DNA of 64,000 nucleotides from Pseudobutyrivibrio sp. OR37 (GCF_900113655.1 NZ_FOQF01000005.1:62001-126000); one strand, 5' to 3'; positions 1-9,691 are shown, counted from the first letter of the stretch. Notes: generated by a model from the sequence alone, not told the origin. Translations and numbers: made by a program.

Positions 1-3000
1 GATAGTAGCCCTGTCCTCTTTTGAATCTGTCTATGAGCAGGCACCACTGGTCCTTACCTTCTTCATTCTTCTCATTTAACTTGAAGATGATAGGTCCTTC
101 TACTGCATCAACCTTTCCAGGCAATGTCTTATCTAAGAACTTAGAACCTATATCTGTAAACTGACCAAGTACCTTGTCAGCTACATCAATCTTGATTGAG
201 CCGTTTGACTCATTCTTTGTGTAACGATAGTACTTGCCATCGTTACCCTTAATCATTGTTGAATCGATTACCTTGATGATTCTTCCACTGGCATCTCTTC
301 CGCCCTCGTGATAAAGCTGTGGTTCTGTGAAATGAACAAAGTCACGAGTCTTTGCGTAGTAGATTGCGTGGTTCTCATAATCCTGAGTAATCTTTTCATT
401 CTCATCTACCTCTAATCTTGTTGCAGACCAATAAACAACATATTCACCTGTCACATCATCATAAACAAATTCTGGTGCCCATGTGCAGCCAGCGTTTTCA
501 GGAGCTATTTCTGCAAGCCATGGCTTTGACCAGTGAACCAAATCATTTGATTCCCAAACAACTATGCTGTGGCTACCGTTGCTTCCTGCCTGACCCCAGT
601 CTCTGTTATGGTAGATGCTAAGGTCTGTAGAAATCATGTAGAATTTGTCTCCCTCAGGAGTACGAGCAATGTACATATCTCTAAGACCACTTTCACCGAT
701 TGTGCTTTCGATGATTGGATTGTTGTTGTTCAAATCCTCCCAGTTGAATCCATCCTTTGAAACTGAGAAGTAAACCTGCTCATCTGTAGCTGCCCCTTCA
801 GTTCCTGTAAAGTGAACGAATAAGTAACCTACATAATCCTCCACTTTCTTTGGTGCTGCCACTACTGTGCAGTTGTATTCCTTTGTAACAGATGTATCAC
901 CCTTACTAAAGGTTGCTGTAAGTGTTACATCAGTATTACCCGACTGTCTTGTAACTACACCTGCTGGTGTGCTGTCGTAACCAGCATTAGTCTTTGTCTT
1001 TGTGCTGATAATCTTTTCGTCAGATGATGTCCATGAAACTGATACTCCATTTACTTCTGATGGAAGTGAAATGCTGCCTTTAATCTTTTTCATATTAGGA
1101 ATCACATAGCTGTCTGCTACATATTCCACATCACTGATTTCCTGCAATCTGGCTGTCTTACCTGCTGAATAAAGTCTTGCAACATCGTCAGCCTTATATG
1201 CTCTTTCGTATACCTTAACATTGTCAAAATATCCTCTGAAATAATCATCACCTGTGTAGAATGACTTACCCAAATATCCAAGTAAATCCTCACCTAAATC
1301 AGAAACCTTAACACCTGTGTTTTTGTTTACACCGATAAGCTTGCCGTCTCTGTAAAGTGACATCTTGTTGCCATCCATTACGATGGTGATGTTAATCCAG
1401 GTTCTTGATGTGTTTGGATATTTAGCTGATGTCTCAACCTTCTTTTCGCCGCTACTGCTTTCTGCTGTAATAGCAAGCTTTTCAGCTGTTGGCATTGCCT
1501 TGTAGAATAAATACTTTGTATTATCCTGACCAAAGGTGAAGGTGAAGTAATTTCCTGTACGTGTAACCTCATTTACATCAAAGGAAATTGTCATCTTGTC
1601 TCTGCCATCAAAGAATCCCTTAGGAAACTCAAGGTATGCATTGTGGCCACCTACATTTGAACTACCATCAAGATAAAGTACCTTACCGTAATCCTTGTCC
1701 TCCACAATCTGTCCTTTTACAGCCTTACCGTCGTTACCATTTCCTGATGCATCCTTTACAACATTCTTTTTGATTTCTTCATTGAAGTTGTATTCAAGGA
1801 CTGGTTCAGCCTTAATCTGCTCACCCTGAACAGTAACCTTAACCTGGAATTTAGCTCCTTCCTTTAAGAACTCCTCATCTGTCATATTGAAGATTGGAAG
1901 TCCGTCTCTATCAAAGAACACTGCCTTCACATAAGCATTTCTGCATGGGTCATAAAGTGGATCACCTGTATGTGTAGCATGAGTCTTTGATTCTCTTGCA
2001 TGATATACAATAACAAGATTTCCATTCTTATCTGTTGTAAATGAGTTGTGTCCTGGACCAGAAACCTCATCATCAAAATCTGAGCTTGTAAGGATTGGAT
2101 AAGGAAGCTTGGTCCAATTATTTACATCAAGTAAATCTGCCTTTTCATCTGCATACATAAGACCTACGCAATATTCTGAGCCTGTTCCTGATGCAGAGAA
2201 GGTCATGTAAACCTTGCCATCCTTGTGGAATACTCCAGGACCTTCGTTTACTTTGTATCTAACAAGCTCCCAAGCAAATTCTGGCTTTGTAATTAGCTTT
2301 GCCTTGCTTGTAAGCTGTGTAGGATTTTTAGGATCAATTGTTGCGATAAACAGGTAGCTAAGTCCGTCTGGATTCTGAGTATTTTTTGTTTCATCAGCCC
2401 AAACGAGATAGTGCTTTCCGCCTGCCTCAAAATATGTCATATCAAGTGACATTGCATTTAAAATGTTGTCACCGCTAACGGGCTTCACAAGTTCTGGCTT
2501 TCCCCACTTATTAGCATCAAGCATGCTTTCCTTCTTAGGATTTCCCTCGAACTTAATCATGAAAGGTCTGATATTAAATGAGGTACCATTTCCTGTGTTG
2601 AGACCAGCTGTTGCAACTAAATACCAGCTATCCCCGATTTTGTGCATCTCTGGTGCCCAGATAAATCTGCCTAGCTCCTTTGATGTGTTCTCATCCCAAA
2701 CCGCAACTTCTTCTGCTGAGCTTAAATCCTGAATTCGCTTTGCACGTCTAAGAATGATTCTGTCGTAACCATCCTTATCACCGTTTCCTACCATAGGATA
2801 AGATGCTGTGAAATAGTAGTAACCATCATCCTCGTTGTACACTACATAAGGGTCTGCTCTTTCAGGAACAAGTGGGTCTGCAGCATCAGTGAAGTTTGCT
2901 GAGCCTCCCAGAACACCTTCTAGTGTGTAGGTTCCTGGAAGCTCCAAATCTACATTTTCAATACTCTCCTCAGTAAACCTGATGTCGTAATACTTTTCCT

Positions 3001-4948
3001 CATTATTAGAATACTTTGCCATCAAACTATATTTTAATGAATCGGTGTAAAGACGCTCTCTAAACTCTTCTTCTGTAGTGTTTGCAGGTATTACAATCTC
3101 TGGCACAGAATACTTTATAATCTCAGTATTATATGGATTAGTATACTTTTCATATAGCCATCCTGCTTCACTATCTGTAAGGCCAAGCTTGTTTGCATTT
3201 ACAGCATCTGATGGAGCCGTCTTTACTTCATCAAATGTATATCCTTCGATAAGTACAGCCTTATCAAACTTCTCCATATCCTTTGATGTAACAAGATATG
3301 TTCCATCACCAGTCTTAAGATAAATCTCGTAGCGTTCATCAGTAAGGTCGTATAAAGCATCGATGTCTTTTACATTAGAAACAGCTGAACCAGTAGCTAC
3401 AGATTTTTCATTCTTATAATTAATTAAATCATCTGTTTCATATACAAGCAGATTACCTGATGTGCCATCTGCTGCAACCATGTAAAAGCTCTTACCATCA
3501 GCATTTCTAAGTAATACCGGACTCTGATATGCTTTGCTGCCTAACGCTGTGTACATAACAGGCTGATTCTTATGAAGTGGCTTGAATTCTCCATCCACAT
3601 TCATGGCAATCTTCATACCACCGTCCTGTCCAACAGCAGGTTTGTTGCTAACGTAGGTCTCAATATCATAGCCCTGCTGAAGTACTACAACCTTGAACTC
3701 TTTATCCTCTCCGTCAATAGTAGCTGTAAGAATTACTTCCTTGTTCTTCTTTCCTCTTGTAACCTTTCCGTCGTTTGTGATGACATCCTCATTATTTGAT
3801 TTCCATGATATGCTCTTACCATCATATTCCTTTGGAAGATTAATATCATCTGTCACGTAACCCAAGTTGAGAGAAAAATCAACTTCAGTAGCCTTACCTA
3901 CCTTCTTATCAAGAAAGGCCTTATAAAGATCAGCCACGTCACTGTCTGTAAGCTTACCCTGATAAATCTTGTAGTTATCAAGATATGCTCTACAGTATTC
4001 TCCTGAACCCCAGTTGGCTTTTCCAATATAAGTAATAGGATTAGCTCCTAGGATATCCTCAAGCTTGTTGTCTGAGCTAAAGCTTGATTTCTTTTCACCA
4101 TCTACATAAACTACTGTTTCATCCTGAGAATAAACAACATCTATGTGGGTCCATGTGTTAATTGCAATAGGTGTGTTTGTGGTTCCGTTTTCTCTACCGT
4201 TTTTAAAATGCTCGATAGTTAGCTTTGAATTGATGTTAGCTGCACCAAGGTAATATTCTGGACTTGACTGTGGGTTCTCATTTGGGGCTGAGTAGAATAA
4301 CCAGTCTGTTCCAGTTCTTCCAATATTTGCATCAAATGAAATAGAAACAGATTTTAATCCTGCAAGCAGGCTGTCTCCATTTTCCTTGGTAACATTAAGG
4401 AATTGCTTTTTACCATCAGAAAGCGAAATAGCCTTTCCACTTTCACCAAAGCTATCTACAACAGAATAAGTACCTGTTGCCTTAGCACCGCCGCCTGTAA
4501 TGGCTGCATTATCTTCGAGGTTTTCAAAGTCAAAATCTGCAATCAGCTTTAACTTATCTTCATCCTCTTCTTTCTCTTCTTTTTCCTTTAACAGTTTTTC
4601 TTCTTCAAGTAGCTCTTTCTCATCAAGCTCAGCATTTTCATCTTCTTCAGCTTCTTCATCAACATCCTTTTGGGCTTCATTATCGTCTGTTGATTCGTCT
4701 GCTACATCTTCTGCTGAGGAATCAGAGGCAGGAACTTCTTTGGCATCCTCAGAAGGTTGGCTTGTTTCTTCCTCAGATGCTTGTGATTCTTCTTGTGATT
4801 TTTCTTCAGAAGATTCTTCTTGTTTGGTCTCTCCAGCTTCAGTTGCCTGCACTAAAGAAAGACCTGAGCCAGGTGTAAACCCTGACCAGGCCATTGAAAG
4901 TGCAAGAGCTGTAGCTAAGAGACGCTTAAAGTTCTCTTTTTGCATCAT
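1..4948 (-). CDS. Secreted multidomain GH43 glycosidase with two GH43 and two LamG domains (3' end cut by window)
   Basis: At least 1649 codons, open to the window edge. The start at 4948 is preceded by GGGGG six bases upstream; ATG at 4945 is an alternative. Order: signal peptide (about 1-35), long Glu/Asp/Ser linker (36-130), LamG-type domain (about 136-339), atrophied Ig-like domain (340-420), a GH43-like stretch (420-560), GH43 catalytic domain (about 680-990; Asp in RADPYV near 699, acid Glu in NEGPG near 899, WAPEM motif), second LamG (1046-1253), Ig-like (1254-1370), second GH43 domain (from 1371; RDMYIA, WAPEF and VEGPI motifs). By family it cleaves arabinose- or xylose-containing plant polysaccharides outside the cell. 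Exact substrate cannot be read from sequence. The C-terminus, and so any membrane anchor, is outside the window. Confidence 0.9.
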   Translation of the reverse strand, partial: MMQKENFKRLLATALALSMAWSGFTPGSGLSLVQATEAGETKQEESSEEKSQEESQASEEETSQPSEDAKEVPASDSSAEDVADESTDDNEAQKDVDEEAEEDENAELDEKELLEEEKLLKEKEEKEEDEDKLKLIADFDFENLEDNAAITGGGAKATGTYSVVDSFGESGKAISLSDGKKQFLNVTKENGDSLLAGLKSVSISFDANIGRTGTDWLFYSAPNENPQSSPEYYLGAANINSKLTIEHFKNGRENGTTNTPIAINTWTHIDVVYSQDETVVYVDGEKKSSFSSDNKLEDILGANPITYIGKANWGSGEYCRAYLDNYKIYQGKLTDSDVADLYKAFLDKKVGKATEVDFSLNLGYVTDDINLPKEYDGKSISWKSNNEDVITNDGKVTRGKKNKEVILTATIDGEDKEFKVVVLQQGYDIETYVSNKPAVGQDGGMKIAMNVDGEFKPLHKNQPVMYTALGSKAYQSPVLLRNADGKSFYMVAADGTSGNLLVYETDDLINYKNEKSVATGSAVSNVKDIDALYDLTDERYEIYLKTGDGTYLVTSKDMEKFDKAVLIEGYTFDEVKTAPSDAVNANKLGLTDSEAGWLYEKYTNPYNTEIIKYSVPEIVIPANTTEEEFRERLYTDSLKYSLMAKYSNNEEKYYDIRFTEESIENVDLELPGTYTLEGVLGGSANFTDAADPLVPERADPYVVYNEDDGYYYFTASYPMVGNGDKDGYDRIILRRAKRIQDLSSAEEVAVWDENTSKELGRFIWAPEMHKIGDSWYLVATAGLNTGNGTSFNIRPFMIKFEGNPKKESMLDANKWGKPELVKPVSGDNILNAMSLDMTYFEAGGKHYLVWADETKNTQNPDGLSYLFIATIDPKNPTQLTSKAKLITKPEFAWELVRYKVNEGPGVFHKDGKVYMTFSASGTGSEYCVGLMYADEKADLLDVNNWTKLPYPILTSSDFDDEVSGPGHNSFTTDKNGNLVIVYHARESKTHATHTGDPLYDPCRNAYVKAVFFDRDGLPIFNMTDEEFLKEGAKFQVKVTVQGEQIKAEPVLEYNFNEEIKKNVVKDASGNGNDGKAVKGQIVEDKDYGKVLYLDGSSNVGGHNAYLEFPKGFFDGRDKMTISFDVNEVTRTGNYFTFTFGQDNTKYLFYKAMPTAEKLAITAESSSGEKKVETSAKYPNTSRTWINITIVMDGNKMSLYRDGKLIGVNKNTGVKVSDLGEDLLGYLGKSFYTGDDYFRGYFDNVKVYERAYKADDVARLYSAGKTARLQEISDVEYVADSYVIPNMKKIKGSISLPSEVNGVSVSWTSSDEKIISTKTKTNAGYDSTPAGVVTRQSGNTDVTLTATFSKGDTSVTKEYNCTVVAAPKKVEDYVGYLFVHFTGTEGAATDEQVYFSVSKDGFNWEDLNNNNPIIESTIGESGLRDMYIARTPEGDKFYMISTDLSIYHNRDWGQAGSNGSHSIVVWESNDLVHWSKPWLAEIAPENAGCTWAPEFVYDDVTGEYVVYWSATRLEVDENEKITQDYENHAIYYAKTRDFVHFTEPQLYHEGGRDASGRIIKVIDSTMIKGNDGKYYRYTKNESNGSIKIDVADKVLGQFTDIGSKFLDKTLPGKVDAVEGPIIFKLNEKNEEGKDQWCLLIDRFKRGQGYY

Positions 4949-5038
4949 CACTATTCCCCCAATTAAAAATTAAGACAAAAGTCCTTTGTTACACCATAGA
5001 AAAAGATCCCCCAATCCCTTAATCTATGGCAGTTCGTG

Positions 5039-5067
5039 ATAATATAGTAGCCTCAGCTTTATTTTAA
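5039..5067 (-). promoter_or_regulatory. Candidate promoter of the large GH43 gene
   Basis: On the minus strand TTAAAA (5062-5067) and TATTAT (5039-5044) are separated by 17 nt, about 90 nt before the GH43 start. The -35 match is weak. An inverted repeat CCATAG...CTATGG (4993-5028) lies in the leader between promoter and gene; its role is unknown. Confidence 0.35.
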
Positions 5068-5109
5068 GTAAATAGAAATTTCTTCACACTTTTATAAAAA
5101 TAATCGTAA

Positions 5110-5143
5110 AAAATCCAACCTCTATACTAAAAGGTTGGATTTT
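5110..5143 (-). terminator. Rho-independent terminator of the RiPP operon
   Basis: A perfect 11-bp stem (AAAATCCAACC with GGTTGGATTTT) and a 12-nt loop, followed on the minus strand by a T run. It lies 37 nt after the stop of the second precursor gene. Confidence 0.85.
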
Positions 5144-5180
5144 GTACGTGTACATAGATCCTAAAGGACTTACAACTGTT

Positions 5181-5570
5181 CTAATCTGGATCATCTGGAT
5201 AGCAACCGTCCTCTTTTCCGCCATTTCCTCCTATAACACATAAACAAGCATTAACATAGGAATATGAATATCCAGGTTTAGCTCTTCCGCCTCCTCCGAC
5301 AACACAAGCACATGCATAATGATGACTATCTTCTAATCCTCCTCCAACTGCAGGGCATACACATCTTTTTCCCCCTGTGGTAGCAGCAAGCTCATCCATC
5401 GACATTTCTGTCAATTCATCTTCTTGCTTTAGATCATCAGCCTCTATAGTAATTCCACGTTCTAACGCCATACTAATAATAGTTTCAGCGTCAGCATTTT
5501 GTAATTTTTCGATAGTATCGTTACCTTCGTTTGAAACAACTTCCATGAATTTATTAACACTCTCTTTCAT
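5181..5570 (-). CDS. RiPP precursor B: Nif11-type leader and a core with three CxC/glycine modules
   Basis: 129 aa from ATG 5570, which has AAAGGAG nine bases upstream and overlaps the stop of the radical SAM gene (TAATG). An upstream in-frame start at 5618 would lie inside the maturase gene and has no comparable ribosome site. Leader (1-67) is acidic and helical, with the Nif11 pattern of an E/D-rich end and double glycine (66-67). The core (68-129) has cysteines at 70/72, 87/89, 109/111 and 123. Each of the first three pairs is CxC, then two or three hydrophobic/Pro residues, then a glycine run (CVCPAVGGG, CACVVGGGG, CLCVIGGNGG). The likely fate is modification by the neighbouring radical SAM enzyme, leader removal after GG by the C39 transporter, and export. 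The mature structure is unknown. Confidence 0.85.
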   Translation of the reverse strand: MKESVNKFMEVVSNEGNDTIEKLQNADAETIISMALERGITIEADDLKQEDELTEMSMDELAATTGGKRCVCPAVGGGLEDSHHYACACVVGGGGRAKPGYSYSYVNACLCVIGGNGGKEDGCYPDDPD

Positions 5571-7018
5571 TAGATATCGCTCCTTTCCACTTTTAAATAT
5601 TCTTCCACCCCGTAACAAACTGCTTCTGGTCTTAGTTTTGATATCTTATCTATAATTTTTGTGAGCCAACCGTCTCTATAAATCTTGCAAGTCATTTCAT
5701 CTACAGCCAGAACATCATCACGATGAAACATCATGGCGCTTGCTCGGCATCCACCTAGACATAATGATTTATACTTACAATCAATGCACTTTTCATTTCG
5801 AGCTATTATCTCTTCTACTCTGGTATCAATCAATTTCATGTAAGAAGAATCAACCAAACAGTCTCTAAGGCCCATTTCCTGAACAAGAGGGTATTGATTT
5901 TGGAATTCATCTGACATGCTTGCCATGCCCATGCAAGTTTCCGCTCTGCCTTCGGCTGATATGTACATTGTATTTCTCGCGTGTACACACATACTTGCCC
6001 TCATTGGATTCTCGTAGATATGAACAGCTGGTAATTCATAAAAATCAGGTTCACCACCGTCTGCATAAAAAAATCCACCTAAATGTACAAGTATATTCGG
6101 TAAATCCTGGTAGAAAGAGTCAATATACTCGTAATAAACATTGAATACCTCATCTTCTGTCATTGACAGGGCGTTACCATAGTTTCCATCTTTCCATGCA
6201 CCAGTATCTGATATTGGATTTACTTTTAGACTGCGACACCCCATCTGTGTCAGATCGTTTATGCTTTCACGTAAAGAGCCTGCATTATCTTTCCATAAAC
6301 ACATTTCAGCACCAGTTGGAAAACCACGTCTTTGGCACAACAAAAATGCTTTTCTCACAGCCTGCTCAGCCCCTGGAATACCTCTCAACCAATCATGATG
6401 TCCTGTTCCATCAAAACTCATATTGATTTCAGGGTGAATACCTCGTTTTTCCAACTCATCGAGAAATTTCTCATTTACAAGAAAACCATTTGAATAGATT
6501 TGAGTAATGAGTATTTCTCTTTCAAGTAATCCATCCACAATGTCCCAAAAGTCTGAACGTACAAGGGCTTCACCACCTGTCAAAGTGCATCTAAGTACCC
6601 CACAATTCCCCATATCATTAACAATTTTCAATATTTGCTCATGGGTCAGTTCGCCATATTTAGCATCTGGGGCTGACATATAGCAGTGTTTGCATTTACA
6701 GTTGCATTTGCCAGTTATCGACCAATGCACTGTGTTCATATAGCGATTATTGTAAAAAATATATTTTTGTTTTTCTTTGAGCTCTGAGCCTTTTTCACAC
6801 TCTGATACGACACCCTCTTTTACCAATTGTTCTACAAGTTTACGTTGATCATCAGTAATAATAGGAATAGAAAAATCTATTTTTCCATTACACATTTCAA
6901 GAGTATCTAATATAAATTTGTTAACAAACTGAGCTCGTCCATATTTTCTATCTATAATTGCGTATGGTAATTTTTCCCAGCCACAAAGCCTATATCGTTC
7001 ATTCAGCAGATAATACAT
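5570..7018 (-). CDS. Radical SAM/SPASM peptide maturase (Nif11-associated type)
   Basis: 482 aa. The N-terminal ~85 residues look like a PqqD-like peptide-recognition winged helix. The radical SAM core has the CX3CX2C cluster motif (C105, C109, C112; an extra C107 gives CNCKCKHC), a GGE motif (148-150) and later strands typical of the fold. The C-terminal SPASM region supplies candidate ligands for auxiliary Fe-S clusters: C344, C362, C411, C414, C420, C424 and C444. Such enzymes form radical-derived crosslinks or epimers in RiPP precursors. Position between two Cys-rich precursors (16 nt after precursor A, TAATG overlap with precursor B) makes both likely substrates. Ribosome site AAGGAGAG precedes ATG 7018. 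The bond formed cannot be read from sequence. Confidence 0.9.
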   Translation of the reverse strand: MYYLLNERYRLCGWEKLPYAIIDRKYGRAQFVNKFILDTLEMCNGKIDFSIPIITDDQRKLVEQLVKEGVVSECEKGSELKEKQKYIFYNNRYMNTVHWSITGKCNCKCKHCYMSAPDAKYGELTHEQILKIVNDMGNCGVLRCTLTGGEALVRSDFWDIVDGLLEREILITQIYSNGFLVNEKFLDELEKRGIHPEINMSFDGTGHHDWLRGIPGAEQAVRKAFLLCQRRGFPTGAEMCLWKDNAGSLRESINDLTQMGCRSLKVNPISDTGAWKDGNYGNALSMTEDEVFNVYYEYIDSFYQDLPNILVHLGGFFYADGGEPDFYELPAVHIYENPMRASMCVHARNTMYISAEGRAETCMGMASMSDEFQNQYPLVQEMGLRDCLVDSSYMKLIDTRVEEIIARNEKCIDCKYKSLCLGGCRASAMMFHRDDVLAVDEMTCKIYRDGWLTKIIDKISKLRPEAVCYGVEEYLKVERSDI

Positions 7019-7034
7019 CGCTAACTCTCCTTAT

Positions 7035-7418
7035 TTATGATGCACCGCCTCCGCCTACTCCAGGGCACCTACAAAAACCTGCTAGCTTTTTATGTTTTTT
7101 ATCATAATAGAATTGTCCACCTCCTCCAATAACACATCCACAGCCTCCATAAAAGCCATCACCTGATGCACCTGCACCTGCACCTAAACAAGCGCATGCA
7201 GTTGCGCCACCAGATACAGCTTCTAATTCATTTTCATCAAGCTCTGAGGTCTCTAAGTTAAAGTCTTCTTTGACAAGATTGATACCATAACTTTTGGCAA
7301 TCTCAATGCTGGCCGTGATTACACCTTCTTTATCGTCTTCATTTAGTGACTTTAATTTCTTTTGGGCTTCCTCATCTTCACCTAGCATTTCCAGATACTT
7401 ATTCATTTCCTCTCTCAT
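7035..7418 (-). CDS. RiPP precursor A: Nif11-type leader and a core with three CxC/glycine modules
   Basis: 127 aa, start 7418 behind AAAAGGAGG with 7-nt spacing. The leader (1-71) matches the Nif11-like leader pattern: helical repeats, the EDF and ELDENELEAVSGG segments, double glycine at 70-71. The core (72-127) has exactly six cysteines as three CxC pairs: C75/C77, C93/C95, C116/C118. They are followed by LGAGAGA, VIGGGG and PGVGGGG. Spacing between modules is 18 and 23 residues, almost the 17 and 22 of precursor B. Aromatic residues (FY, F) sit just before the second and third modules. It lies downstream of both exporters and directly upstream of the maturase. Confidence 0.87.
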   Translation of the reverse strand: MREEMNKYLEMLGEDEEAQKKLKSLNEDDKEGVITASIEIAKSYGINLVKEDFNLETSELDENELEAVSGGATACACLGAGAGASGDGFYGGCGCVIGGGGQFYYDKKHKKLAGFCRCPGVGGGGAS

Positions 7419-7496
7419 AGTAAAACCTCCTTTTTGCTGCCTTGTACTATAATTCTAAATAAATAATAATATAATTATTATCACAAAAATGTCACA

Positions 7497-9680
7497 CTAC
7501 TGTCCGTCTAATTGCTGTCGTTTTACAAGTTCTGCAAAAAACTGCTGCTTGGCTATTAGCTCCTCATAAGTACCAGATTCAACTATTTGCCCATTATTAA
7601 TCACAATTATTTTATTACAATTCTTAATGGTTGATAATCTATGAGCAATTACGATTCTTGTACATCCCATTTTATCCAAAGCGTCGGAAACCTTTTTTTG
7701 TGTTATGTTGTCCAAAGCACTAGTAGCTTCATCAAAAAATAGTATTTTGGGTCTTGTGGCTATTGCTCTGGCAATCATAATCCTCTGTCTTTGACCTCCC
7801 GAGATACCTCCCTGACCTTCTGTTATCATTGTCTTCATTTTCATTGGCATCTTTTTAATATCATCTGCAATGCCTGCTATTTCTGCAGCTTGCCAGGCTT
7901 CATCTTCTGTCAAATCTGGATTTGTAATTGCAATATTTGAATAAATATCTCCTTGGAATAGAGCCGAATCCTGCATAACTGTCCCAATTTTCCTTCTTAA
8001 TGATGGCAAATCCATGGTGTCAATATTTTGATTGTCGTAATAAATTGCACCCATCTGAGGATGTTCTAGTCCAAGCAGCAATCTTATTAATGTTGACTTG
8101 CCACATCCAGTTTTTCCTACAATAGCAATATAATCCCCAGGCTTTACTTTTAAAGATAAGTTCTTAAACACATATTGTGAATCATCATTATATTTGAAAC
8201 TTAAATTCTCCACTGTTATCATTCCGGAAACGTTATTTACAAGTTGTTTTTCAGCCTCCATCTCAGGCTCAGTTTTTAAAAATGGGGTGGCCATTTCGAG
8301 AATAGGCTTTATTTGAGCAAATGAATCAGTCACTGAAGAAACCGAGTCAAAAGCCCCCATAAGCATTCCGAAGGATGCCATAAATGCATAGTAATAAGAC
8401 TGATTTAGATTACTTTTCACCGCAATGTAATATATAACAATAGTTGAAAATAAATTTATTCCAGCAAAAAAGACGGCGTTTGCCTTTATAAATAAAGGCG
8501 GATTATACTGATATTTAGCTTCCTCCGCATATGCCATAAGCCATTTAGAATAAGCTCTCTTCTCTGATCCTGACAGCTTTAGTTTTTTTATACCTGAAAT
8601 AAACTGATATGAAAGTCCGGCAGTTTTCGCTTGTCTCTTCAATAACTCTCTATCAACTTTCATCTGTATCATACTAGTGGAAACTAAAAAAAATAGTGTG
8701 ATTAGTACAATAAAAATTGCTGGTACCGTAAGTGATTTTGCAAAACTAAATATCTGGAATATATACAAAAGTGATACAAAGGCAGTAAGGCTGGAGCCCA
8801 TTATTATGTCTACAAGTGTGTTACATAATTGGTTAACTGCCAATGAACGATTACATAGCTCGCCAGGACTATACTTTCTGAAAAATCCAGACGGTAAGCT
8901 CATAATCCTCATCATCATTGCGGACTCAACATTAACGGATATTTTTGTCTTAATACGGCTTTGCAGTAATGTTTTTATCCCTTCGAATAATTGATAGGAT
9001 ACAGTAATACAAATCATACATATTACTAAACTAACAATGTATGATGATTCTTTTATTTCGAGAATAGGCCCAACCAATATCCTTGCAAATTCTGGCAAAA
9101 ACATACTTGTAGCGGTTGCCATAAAACTGCATAGTACTATATATACCAAATCATTTAAATAGAGACTTTGCCTCATAAAGACTAATAAATCAATGATGTT
9201 CATCTTTTTATTAGGCAGTGGTCTATATAAATGATATGCTTCTACCTCAAATAGTCCCGCATTATTATTGTTAACCCATTCTCGTTTTTTCGTAAAAGGG
9301 TTTTCAAACCTATATGCGATGTTACCTGGTATTAAAACCACTGGTACATTAAATTCCTTAGTAAAAGCAAGTATTGGGCCAAAGGCATCTTTATACCATC
9401 CTTCAGTGAGCTTTATTTTTCTTTTCATTATTCCTCTTGATTTAAGAATGTAATCAAACTCACTATCTACATCAATCATTTCCTTTGACACATCAATTGG
9501 TCTAAGATGATAAAATCTCATTATTTCATCAATATTACCCTTGATTACCTGTCTTTTATCCTGTATTTTCTCGGCCTGTTCCCCACCTAAAATTGACGAG
9601 ATTACTTTTTTGTATGCATCTTCTAATAATTGCTGATCAGCCGCCTGCCTTTCCTCAATTTGGTTTTTAAACCACCCCAT
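7497..9680 (-). CDS. ABC exporter, second (peptidase-less) subunit of an NHLM-type peptide export system
   Basis: 727 aa. An N-terminal cytoplasmic region (1-160) without protease residues, a six-helix ABC transporter membrane domain (about 165-455), then an ATPase domain with Walker A GKTGCGKST, signature ISGGQRQR and Walker B FFDEATSALD. This architecture matches the second ABC protein of the NHLM bacteriocin export systems that accompany Nif11 and nitrile-hydratase leader peptides. The gene starts 11 nt after the C39 transporter, so the two probably form a heterodimer. A 78-nt, very AT-rich gap separates it from precursor A and could hold an internal promoter. Confidence 0.88.
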   Translation of the reverse strand: MGWFKNQIEERQAADQQLLEDAYKKVISSILGGEQAEKIQDKRQVIKGNIDEIMRFYHLRPIDVSKEMIDVDSEFDYILKSRGIMKRKIKLTEGWYKDAFGPILAFTKEFNVPVVLIPGNIAYRFENPFTKKREWVNNNNAGLFEVEAYHLYRPLPNKKMNIIDLLVFMRQSLYLNDLVYIVLCSFMATATSMFLPEFARILVGPILEIKESSYIVSLVICMICITVSYQLFEGIKTLLQSRIKTKISVNVESAMMMRIMSLPSGFFRKYSPGELCNRSLAVNQLCNTLVDIIMGSSLTAFVSLLYIFQIFSFAKSLTVPAIFIVLITLFFLVSTSMIQMKVDRELLKRQAKTAGLSYQFISGIKKLKLSGSEKRAYSKWLMAYAEEAKYQYNPPLFIKANAVFFAGINLFSTIVIYYIAVKSNLNQSYYYAFMASFGMLMGAFDSVSSVTDSFAQIKPILEMATPFLKTEPEMEAEKQLVNNVSGMITVENLSFKYNDDSQYVFKNLSLKVKPGDYIAIVGKTGCGKSTLIRLLLGLEHPQMGAIYYDNQNIDTMDLPSLRRKIGTVMQDSALFQGDIYSNIAITNPDLTEDEAWQAAEIAGIADDIKKMPMKMKTMITEGQGGISGGQRQRIMIARAIATRPKILFFDEATSALDNITQKKVSDALDKMGCTRIVIAHRLSTIKNCNKIIVINNGQIVESGTYEELIAKQQFFAELVKRQQLDGQ

Positions 9681-9691
9681 TTACATGCCCC

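Noticed and set aside
4500-4973. Plus-strand serine-rich frame
   Set aside because: It is the antisense reading of the acidic linker of the GH43 protein. Similar Ser-rich shadows occur at 58610-59008 and 27706-27906.
4949-5109. Possible riboswitch in the leader of the large GH43 gene
   Set aside because: Only one inverted repeat (CCATAG/CTATGG) was found and no conserved core of a known riboswitch class.
7419-7496. Separate promoter for the RiPP precursor A gene
   Set aside because: The gap is so AT-rich that many weak -10-like hexamers appear, but no convincing -35/-10 pair at 16-18 nt spacing.
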